Below, in pieces: positions 46,557 through 54,833 of a stretch of 64,000 nucleotides of DNA. Below the pieces are notes generated by a model, which was not told the origin of the DNA, did not search any database, and saw nothing but the letters and a program-made list of their open reading frames with translations. The position numbers and the translations under genes were made by a program. The DNA is from Leishmania donovani (taxonomy: Eukaryota; Euglenozoa; Kinetoplastea; Trypanosomatida; Trypanosomatidae). Where the stretch lies: the NCBI RefSeq assembly GCF_000227135.1, contig NC_018244.1, positions 322,734-386,733 on the forward strand, read 5' to 3'. Position 1 is the stretch's first letter. Each line of letters starts with the position of its first letter.

Positions 46557-47376
46557 TCCGTGCGTGGCATCTCATGGTCCAGCACCCCCACTGTGTGAGG
46601 AAGCCAGGCGGTCCCTCTGTCCCTGCCAAGTGCCAGAGCCACTTCGGGCGGTCACAGGGCCGAGCGCCTGCGACGTGGCGAAGCCAGGGCGCCTCATCGC
46701 CACCGATGCCAACGGCCACACCCTCGACGGCGTGGCGTCGGAGCGACCCGAGACCGCGAGCACGCCTGCACCATCCATACGATCGACGAGGCGCCAGCGC
46801 GACTCGAGCACATCCCGCCCCGCCCTCGCCGCCCACCGGTGGAGGGAGCCTGCGCCACCGCGGGAGATGCACCACGCGGCCACCGGCACAAATGGGGAGC
46901 GGCTGTGAGGCGGCACTGCAAGGCGGGTGGGTGGGGAGGGCTCGAGGCAGAGGCCGTGCTGCGATGCNNNNNNNNNNNNNNNNNNNNNNNNNNNNNNNNN
47001 NNNNNNNNNNNNNNNNNNNNNNNNNNNNNNNNNNNNNNNNNNNNNNNNNNNNNNNNNNNNNNNNNNTACGATCGACGAGGCGCCAGCGCGACTCGAGCAC
47101 ATCCCGCCCCGCCCTCGCCGCCCACCGGTGGAGGGAGCCTGCGCCACCGCGGGAGATGCACCACGCGGCCACCGGCACAAATGGGGAGCGGCTGTGAGGC
47201 GGCACTGCAAGGCGGGTGGGTGGGGAGGGCTCGAGGCAGAGGCCGTGCTGCGATGCCCGAGTTGGCGCAGTGCCGCGCCGGCGTGTGTCTACGGCTGCTT
47301 CGCGCCACGCGACGGGTGGCCTGTGGCAGGGCAGGGTCGGCGGCTCGAGAGTGGAACGGGACCTCATGCTGTGTGG
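46557..47376 (+). repeat. Dispersed repeat family A, copy 3 (contains artefactual gap)
   Basis: The body matches A1 and A2 with only a few substitutions visible (CTCATGG for CTCAGGG, GAAGCCAGG for GAAGTCAGG, ATGCCAACG for ATGCCGACG). Its 5' end TCCGTGCGTGGCATCTCA and 3' end ACGGGACCTCATG-TGTGTGG agree with A2, so the element ends are shared. An A-rich stretch (AAAAGAAA, about 47397-47404) follows. I found no convincing target-site duplication. Collapsing the repeated flank leaves about 531 bp. It lies downstream of the GMP reductase gene in its transcript, in antisense orientation to that gene. Confidence 0.8.
46968..47066. other. Assembly gap (99 N), artefactual overlap of flanks
   Basis: Bases 46778-46967 (190 nt) recur as 47067-47256, so the flanking contigs overlap and nothing is missing. 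Confidence 0.9.
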
Positions 47377-47782
47377 AAGAGATGTGGACTCACACGGAAA
47401 AGAAATGTTAGGTCTCTCCTCCCGCTTCTCTGTCTTGATCGCATCAGCAGAAGGAGAACACCGAGACACACACACACACACACAGAATGAGAGATGGTGC
47501 AACGACAGAAGATGGACGCCACACACTCCAACGCGCAACCACCGACACCTGTGCAAAGATACTTCACCTGCGGGGAGCAAGAGGACGGAAGCAGGGAAGG
47601 AGAGGGAGGAGGCACTGCACGGCGTCAACTGCTTGCGGTGAACTCCCGGTACCCTGACCGCCCCACTCAGAGAAGCTGCACAAGACCAAGTCTGCAAAGA
47701 ACGTTGCTGCCCGCTTATGGCGTTTATGCGTGTCTTTGTGTGTGTATGTGTCTGTGTATGTAGGCGCTGCCATAAGACTCCT
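47377..47782. other. 3' flank of GMP reductase, no gene seen
   Basis: Contains short (CA)n at about 47467-47483 and (GT)-rich sequence near 47735-47760. Presumed 3' UTR. Confidence 0.5.
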
Positions 47783-49261
47783 TTACAGCTTCGAGATATC
47801 GTGGCTGCCGCTCTCCCGCAAACCGGCGCCCGACATGCGCACAAACCTTGCGCGCTGCTGCATATCGGCAATGCTGTGGGAGCCGCAGTACGAGATGCCG
47901 GAGCGCAGGCCACCGACAAGTTGCTTTAGAATCGGAGCGAGGGGGCCCTTGCAGGGCACGCTGCCCTCCACACCCTCCGGCACGAGATCATTAAAGACGT
48001 CCTCGTCAAGGCGCTTTTCGCGCTCCGCCTTGCTGATGTTCGCGCCAAAGCCAGCCATGCCACGAATGATCTTCACCTTCTTGCCATCCTTTACAAGAAC
48101 GCGGCCTGGGGCCTCGTCTGTGCCCGCCAGCATGTTGCCCAACATCACCGTGTCAGCGCCCGCTGCAATCGCCTTGCAGATGTCCCCGGCTGTCTTGACG
48201 CCACCGTCGGCGATGCACGGTACACCATGCTTCTTCGCCACGCGAGCACAGTCCATCACAGCAGACAGTTGCGGCACGCCGGAGCCGGCCACGAGGCGCG
48301 TAATGCAGATGCTGCCCGGACCCACACCAATCTTCAAGCCATCTGCTCCCGCGTCGATGAGGTCCTGGGCGGCCTCCGCCGTGGCGATGTTGCCGGCGAT
48401 GATGTCGACCTTGTTGGTGAGCGGGTTCACCTTGAGTGCCTTCACCATGTCGATGCAGAGGTCGCTGTGGCCGTGCGCGATATCCACGACGAGCACGTCC
48501 GCGCCGGCATCCACTAGGGCGGCGGCGCGCTTGTGATCCTCTTTCTTCACGCCGATAGCGGCGCCGACAATGAGGCGGCCACGCGAGTCAAGAGTGGCGT
48601 TGCGGTTGCCAGTCAGCTTCAAAATGTCTGACTGAGTGATGAGGTAGAGCAGCTCTCCTTTGGGGCCCAGCAGCGGAATGTTGCTGGTCCGCTTCGTGCG
48701 CATGACCTCGCGAGCCTCCTCCAGGGTGATGGCGGTGTTGGTCGAGACGACCGTTCGGCTCACCGGCGTCATGAGGGTTTCGACGAGGGCGGAGTCGGTG
48801 GCAAAGATAAGGTCGCTCTTGCTGAGCACCCCGCACAGGCGGCGGCTGGTGAAGTCGTCCACCACCATCAGGCAGCTGACACCGCCTTTTCGGCCAGACC
48901 AGTTCAGCTCCTCGAGAGCCTCTGCCTTTGTCGCCGACGGCAGGATCATGCGCGGGTCTTCAATCAGGAAGGACTGCGCGCGCTTCACCTTGCGCACCAT
49001 CGCGCACTGTTCCTCAATGCTACAGAAGCGGTGCAGGATGCCAATGCCGCCTTCGCGCGCCATCGTCACGGCCGTCTTGTCCTCGCACACGGTGTCCATG
49101 TTGCTGGCGACGATGGGAATCTTGAGGTGAATGTTGCGGCTGAGGCGTGTGCTTGTGTTGACGGCCTTGCGAGAGCGCACAGGGCTGCGCTGCGGAATGA
49201 GTAGCACGTCATCGTAAGTGAGTCCCTCAGGGAGGGTAGGAAGACTGCCTAGGGCCGCCAT
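47783..49261 (-). CDS. GMPR: GMP reductase with CBS domains, glycosomal (IMPDH-like fold), 492 aa
   Basis: Catalyses NADPH-dependent reduction of GMP to IMP, linking guanine to adenine nucleotides in a purine-salvaging parasite. The IMPDH/GMPR barrel begins LTYDDVLLIPQ; a CBS pair spans about 118-218; the active-site loop GVGPGSICITR holds Cys319; the phosphate-binding stretch ADGGVKTAGD and MLGNMLAG follow. IMP dehydrogenases have an Arg-Tyr dyad in the flap (E-G-R-V-P/A-Y-K-G); here the segment is EGSVPCKG, with Ser434 and Cys437, so the hydrolase chemistry of IMPDH is lost and GMP reductase is the better call. The protein ends in SKL, a type 1 peroxisomal/glycosomal signal. The ATG at 49261 gives the family N-terminus; the upstream extension is low complexity. 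CBS domains suggest purine nucleotide regulation. Confidence 0.87.
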   Translation of the reverse strand: MAALGSLPTLPEGLTYDDVLLIPQRSPVRSRKAVNTSTRLSRNIHLKIPIVASNMDTVCEDKTAVTMAREGGIGILHRFCSIEEQCAMVRKVKRAQSFLIEDPRMILPSATKAEALEELNWSGRKGGVSCLMVVDDFTSRRLCGVLSKSDLIFATDSALVETLMTPVSRTVVSTNTAITLEEAREVMRTKRTSNIPLLGPKGELLYLITQSDILKLTGNRNATLDSRGRLIVGAAIGVKKEDHKRAAALVDAGADVLVVDIAHGHSDLCIDMVKALKVNPLTNKVDIIAGNIATAEAAQDLIDAGADGLKIGVGPGSICITRLVAGSGVPQLSAVMDCARVAKKHGVPCIADGGVKTAGDICKAIAAGADTVMLGNMLAGTDEAPGRVLVKDGKKVKIIRGMAGFGANISKAEREKRLDEDVFNDLVPEGVEGSVPCKGPLAPILKQLVGGLRSGISYCGSHSIADMQQRARFVRMSGAGLRESGSHDISKL

Positions 49262-50003
49262 TCCCAACCGAGAGAGGCACAAAGGTGGAAGAGCGGAGGA
49301 GTCGATGGGATGTGTGTATATACGTATGTACACAACGAAAGCTGTACGCGTGCTTGTGCGAAGGCGAAGAGAGAAAGGCCCGGGGTGTGGGGTAGGCAGA
49401 GACGAGGAGAGGAAAGGGGAGGAGAGATGGAGTGCGGTGCCGAGGCAGATACATGCAGCGCAGGAAAGAGGCGTGGGTAGGCTGCCTCTCTCTCTCTCTT
49501 TGTGCTTGATACCCTTCTTCCCATCCTTTTGGTTGCGGGCAGCAGTGTCCTTCGGACACCGGCACACACACACATACACATGTACACAAATCCAGAACCA
49601 TCCGTGCACGCGTGAAATCGTTAGGGCTCACACGTAATTCCCCGTGCAACAAAGTCGGCCGTCGGTGTAGCGGCATTTGTGTGCGCGACGATACGGTCAA
49701 GAGAGAGAGGGAGAAACAGAGGTGCCGGAGAGGTGAACATCGGACCGACTGTGGAGTGCTGGCCGAAGGGTCGGTGAGGGGGTTGGGGTACAAGCCGGGC
49801 GAACTGCGGGGGGGGGGCCAAACGCACGCGCCCGTTGAGAATAAAGGGGAGGGGGGTAGGGTGCAGAAGGAAGGCAGGATAAAGCGCACCCTCCTCACGA
49901 AGACGGCCGTTACCGCATGGCCGCGTCTCAGCACCCCACAACAAAACGATGCCCTTTCACACCCCACACTCTGGCAAGAGCGAACCGTTGCGGCCCTCGG
50001 CAC
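49262..50003. other. Intergenic between LOG-domain gene and GMP reductase
   Basis: A long purine-rich plus-strand tract at about 49395-49430 is a good splice-tract candidate for GMP reductase. (CA)n at about 49563-49580. No gene seen. Confidence 0.5.
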
Positions 50004-50972
50004 CTACGGTCGACTTGTCCAGATCAGTGTGGAAGCCGGACTCGGCGGCGGCACAAAGGACTTGAGCGTTTCCATAACCTCAATCGCGGTTGGCGCGATC
50101 ACCAGGAAGTCGAAGACCTTCTCCTCCAGGAAGCCTTCGGCCATTAGGTGCCTCAGCAGCGCAACGAAAGGGTCGAAGAACCCTTCGACATTCACAATGC
50201 CAATCTTGGGCCGATAGGCGTTGAGCTGGAACAGCGTGATCACCTCCAGCAGCTCATCAAAGGTGCCGACGCCGCCTGGCAGTGCGACCACCGTGTTGGC
50301 GTGAGCAAACATGATGCTCTTCCGCTCCGACATGGTGGCTGTTGTGTAGATGCGGTCGCCAATCATCGGCCCTGATACTTCGCTCTCCGACAGGGCGTTG
50401 GGGATGATGGAGATGATCTTGCCATTCAGTGCGTGCGCCTCCTTCGCCAACTCACCCATAACACCGACCGTGCCACCGCCGTAGACAACGGGCTGCTTCG
50501 CTTCTTCGACGATGTACTTGGCGAGAGCCTTGGCCTCCTGCGTGTACGCGGGCTTGCTGCCGCTACGCGCACCGGCAAAAACCAGCACACCCTTCTGCAG
50601 CAGCGGGTCTTCCGTGTCCTTGTCAGACCACACCTGTGGCCTGCTGTCCATTGCCGGCTGCGATGCAACGTTGCTGTACACAGTTAGCTTCTGCTCCTCA
50701 ACGGCGATCCCGGCTACGACTTTAAAGAGGTTCTGGAGGGGCGCGCTCTTCAGGTGAATCTCTTCGAAGTCGCGCATGCTGCTGTAGCGCTCCAGTACGA
50801 GGTACTGTAGCGGCACCGGCTGGCCATTCTCAAAGACCTGATGCAGCTCATAGGTGAGAGTACCGGGCTCATTACGAACGGAGTGCTGCTGCAGCGGGGC
50901 GAAGGCGTCGAGGAACTGCTGCTCCGCCTCGCCGTCGCGCAGCTTGATGGTAAACACAGCCGCCACAACCAT
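50004..50972 (-). CDS. ABM-LOG fusion: putative nucleoside-monophosphate phosphoribohydrolase, 322 aa
   Basis: Two domains. Residues 1-100 look like an antibiotic-biosynthesis-monooxygenase (ABM, dimeric ferredoxin-like) domain: VVAAVFTIKLRDGEAEQQF, NEPGTLTYELHQ and YLVLERYSSMRDFEEIHL are the usual three blocks. Residues 127-310 are a LOG ('lysine decarboxylase-like', TIGR00730) domain: VLVFAGARSGS, YGGGTVGVMGELA, MSERKS with the catalytic Arg, and LPGGVGTFDELLE with the catalytic Glu240. LOG enzymes split nucleoside 5'-monophosphates into base and ribose 5-phosphate; the old name lysine decarboxylase is a misannotation. The ABM part may be a dimerisation or binding module, since its role here is unknown. 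It lies next to GMP reductase, which suggests purine metabolism. ATG at 50972. Confidence 0.88.
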   Translation of the reverse strand: MVVAAVFTIKLRDGEAEQQFLDAFAPLQQHSVRNEPGTLTYELHQVFENGQPVPLQYLVLERYSSMRDFEEIHLKSAPLQNLFKVVAGIAVEEQKLTVYSNVASQPAMDSRPQVWSDKDTEDPLLQKGVLVFAGARSGSKPAYTQEAKALAKYIVEEAKQPVVYGGGTVGVMGELAKEAHALNGKIISIIPNALSESEVSGPMIGDRIYTTATMSERKSIMFAHANTVVALPGGVGTFDELLEVITLFQLNAYRPKIGIVNVEGFFDPFVALLRHLMAEGFLEEKVFDFLVIAPTAIEVMETLKSFVPPPSPASTLIWTSRP

Positions 50973-51330
50973 TTTCTTCTGCTCTTATACTCGTCTTCTT
51001 TTCGATGGCTCGGCAAGGGGCTTTCCGTGCGAGATATGTGACAGTGAGTTGTGCGGACTGCTCTTGTGCGATGTGCTTGTATGCCTTCCCGGCTTGTGCG
51101 CGTGTGCTCTACAATGCTCTGCTGGAGAATGATGGACAGGCACCGGTGTGTGCGTGTGTGTGTGTGTGAGGAAAGGCTAAGGCGTGCTTCATCGAAGGTG
51201 GTTGTGGGCCAACGGTGCACTCACAAGGCGGAGGAGGACCTCCACGAAGAAGCACAAAGGGTTGGAGCGGAGAAAGAGAGAGGAAGAATGTGAAAGCGGG
51301 AGCGATGATGATGAGACAGCAGCTGTGGTA

Positions 51331-51365
51331 CCACACACACACACACACACATACACACACACACA
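51331..51365. repeat. (CA)n microsatellite with one interruption
   Basis: CA dinucleotide run with a single AT step in the middle. Confidence 0.9.
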
Positions 51366-52299
51366 AGCGTGTATGACTGCGTGACCTTCCCTTCCCCTGA
51401 CGTGTGTATGTGTGTGTTTGTGTGTGAAGGCATTGCAGAGGGACTGAGCGGCTGGACGCAAGCTGCAGAGAGAGAGAGGGAAGGAGGAGTTACCCCTTTG
51501 ACGGCAGCGTTGTAAGCGCCACTTTTTTCCGCCATCAGCAGTCACGTGCAACGATGGCGTGAGAAACAAGTGCAGAGAGTAAGAGCGAGAGGAGGAGCAC
51601 GGGCACGAGATCGGGGTGAGGGTAGGCGCGCCCTCCGTTTTTTTTTCTTGCATCTCGTGGAGTCCAGCCGCTACCAATCCTGTGCTTTCTCACAAATTGT
51701 CTCGGCTCACCTTGCACGCCATCTTTTTCTCGGCGAATACGTGAGCGCGGCCGCTGCGGCCGCGTCTTCCGACCATACCACACCATCATGAGGAAGTCTC
51801 ATCGTTTCCCTTCTTACCTTTTCTGCACATGTTCTTTTTTTTTTAGATTCGGCGACGTTGCCGCGATGCAGCACATCAGTGGACAATGCATGAGCACACA
51901 GGCACATACAAGGCAAGAGAGAGAATGGTGTGCACACATGCGTCCTTTGTATCGTCCTCGTCCTCCCTCCCTCCTCAACTTCTCCCCTTCCCTCCTGTCC
52001 AGGAATTGAGGAGAGAAAGAGGAGACACGAAATCAAAATAATAGAGCAAACATGTATGAAAGACGTGAAGGCAGCGAGGATGCGACAGGGGGTGGTGGTC
52101 GTGGTGGTGTTGGTGGTGACGGCAACGTCACCTTTCGTCCACTCATTCCACTCGCCGCCCACTCACCCACCCACGCATGCCCGCGCAAAGGCACAACAAA
52201 GAAAAGCACAAAGCAGCATTACAAAATTCACAGCAGCGAGGCGGATGCGGTGGGCGGGACAGCAGCAGCATTCTCCATCCACAGCGAAGAAGGCGCGCC

Positions 52300-52300
<1 letters not shown>

Positions 52301-52335
<35 letters not shown>
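52301..52335. repeat. (AC)n microsatellite
   Basis: Thirty-five bases of perfect AC repeat, the longest dinucleotide run noticed in the window. Confidence 0.9.
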
Positions 52336-52338
<3 letters not shown>

Positions 52339-54833
52339 TCTCACGTGCAGATGCAGACAAACAGATTACATATACAAGGGAGAGAGAAGAAACACGAGCG
52401 CGAAAAGAGAAGTCAGCAACGAGCAACAGCAACGAGAGCGTCGATCCTTCTCGCTCCACTGCCCACCCCCATTCATCCCCCGAAAAAAAAAACGATATAC
52501 ACATACACTTTATACATATGAAAGGAAATAATGGCGCGGGAGAGGGAGACGGGTGTGCACGGGGGAAATCAAGCACAAAACCACAAGAGACGAAGAGCAA
52601 CCATCGAGACAGCAACAACCAAACATCGAGGACGACACGAAAACACGGGAGGTGAAATGACGGTGTGCGGCGAAGGTGGGGGAGAGAGGAGACAGGAGAG
52701 AGACAAAGAGGTGCAGAGATGGGGAGAGGCGGTGATGTGTGTGTGTGTGCCATCCGTTGACAACATATTACATTTCTTGCCCCTCTACCCGTCTCTACCT
52801 TTGGTGCTCTTCTCCTGCGCATCCCTTTCGCTCTTCATTTTCTTCGCCAGGGGGTGAAAAAGAAAAAAAAGTTCAACAACAACGGCACCAACCATAATTT
52901 TTTTTGTCGTTCCGCACGCAACTCCGCTGAACAATCAGAGGTCTGCACACTCCACGACATTTCACATCAGTCACGCTCCCTCGCTTCCTCGTTCCACGCT
53001 TTCTCTCCCCCTCTGTGCGCGTACCGTGCTGAGGCGATTTGAATCCCTGCAAGCGGTTTACCGACCCCGCCACCACACGCGATACATCCCATAAACAAGA
53101 TGGTGCTGGGAAGGGGGGAAGGCATTCAGTTCTACCTTCACAGAGCACGAAGGGCGTGCGGGTGTCGGGTGGTGGCGGTCGTAGCAGCTGGCAACATGAG
53201 GGGAGACGCCAGCGTAGAAGAGGGAGTAAGGGAGGAGACAGGGGAAGGGGCAGGAGGGAATAACTAGCACACAGACAGACAGGCAGAATGATACATGGTG
53301 AAAAAAGCGAAAATCGGAAAACAGGGAAAACACAAGAGAGAAAAAACTCTGGGGCGTGGAGGCAGAGGTGCGGCTGCTGTCGCTGGCGGTGGTGGAGGTA
53401 AGAGACTTATGCACAGAAGGGAGGGGAGAGAAACGAAGAGAGCCGCTCGGGGTTGAGGTACATCCATCATACACACCCACAGGCACGGCAGAGGAGAGGG
53501 AGGCCCTGATGTAAAACAAGCGCGCCACATCCACAAAGACCAAACAAACTAAGAAGGGATCAGACCTCAGTGTCCTACACCATCCCCTTCTTTTCTTTCG
53601 CTCAGGCACAGATACAACGTAGATCGACTCACAACGAGCTGTAAGAAAGTAAAGCGAGAGAGAGTCACAGAGGACTATGCGTATCGGCGAGTGTGCGTGT
53701 GCGTGTGTGCGTCGGTTGCACAATCGTTCCCCCCTGACCCTCACCGGCGGTTCCAGCAGAATAAGAAACGAAGGAGCAGATCAACAAGAAGATAAGGCTG
53801 CATGGAAAGAGAGACAGAGGGGAAGCTTTCTTGTAAAGTTTCTTATGCTTTTTTCTCAAGTGTGAAGTCTCCTGGCGCGTGTCTCCCCTCCTCGCGGCCA
53901 CTCGAGCCCCCCCCCCTTTCCCCCTCCCCCACAGACCTCTCATCGGACGTAAGAGAACAGGATCGAAACCGAACAAAAAGAAGGGGGAAGAGTTACGGAG
54001 GAGCATGGCAGCCGGAGAAGACGTTATATATATGCATGTATATATACATATGGTATCGCTTTCTTTGAATGGCGCGTGGCTTGGTGCGTTGGTGGAAGGG
54101 GCCCAAAGGTAAGTAAAAAGGATGCCGTCCTCCACCATCGTTCACAGACAACGCGAGAAATACATCACATGCCCCTTTTCCTCCCTTCCTCCCACCCGGC
54201 GGCGCAGCACAGCGGTGTGTGTTTGCGTACGAGGATCTCTGTGTACATGAGAAAGCGATGCATACTAAGGCGAAAAGGTGAGGAGGATGAGGAGGAGGAG
54301 GAGGGGGGGGGGGCGGGAAGTGAGGACGGACAAAGTACCGAGGCCTTCGCGCTCGAGGGCCGCGGAGGAGAACACCTTGGCGCACGCGCGAGCACGCGCA
54401 TGCCACCGACATGGGCATGAAGCCGTGCTGGAGACGAGAGAAGGAGCAGGACAAGCAGAAGCGTTTGTGCAGAGATTTGAAACATAATGAGAAAGGGGAG
54501 GAGTCGTGGTGGTGGTGTGTGAGTGAGTCAGTGAGTGAGTGTGTGTGTGGGTGGGTGGGGGTGGGGGTACTACACATACGCGCACGAAGGAAAAGGGAAA
54601 AGGTTTGATCAATGGATCAGGAAGGGACGTTGGAGAAGGGGCAGCGATATTACGCGGGGAGGGTCAAAGCGGAAGGACACACACACGCACATAAGCACAC
54701 GCGGACACACAAAAAGTAGAGAACATCATTTGCGGATGCAGCGGGAGATGCAGAGATCTTCGGCAAAGAGAGGGGAGGGGCGGAGAGGAAGGGCGACGAC
54801 TGCGTATGAATGCACGTATGCGTTCGTGTCTTG

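Larger units (their letters stand above)
50973..54833. other. 3.9-kb gene-free intergenic region between kinesin and LOG-domain gene
   Basis: The longest gene-free interval inside the right-hand array. The plus strand is strongly purine/A-rich from about 52000 onward, with (CA)n at 51331-51365 and 52301-52335, G runs near 54304-54313 and a TATATATGCATG-type stretch near 54026-54050. The pyrimidine-rich minus strand creates hydrophobic Ser/Leu/Cys-rich frames (for example 53058-53744) that I do not accept as genes. It probably holds a long kinesin 3' UTR. Confidence 0.55.

Noticed and set aside
46557..47404. Target-site duplication around repeat A3 (and A1, B1, B2)
   Set aside because: I compared flanks by eye and found only short chance matches of 5-6 bases.
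49262..49609. N-terminal extension of GMP reductase
   Set aside because: Cys/Ser-rich translation of leader DNA; the family N-terminus starts at 49261.
53058..53744. Hydrophobic minus-strand frame that looks like a membrane protein
   Set aside because: Pyrimidine-rich strand gives Ser/Leu/Phe/Cys codons in all frames; no conserved family, and part of a low-complexity interval. Same for frames at 63209-63992 and 52163-52822.
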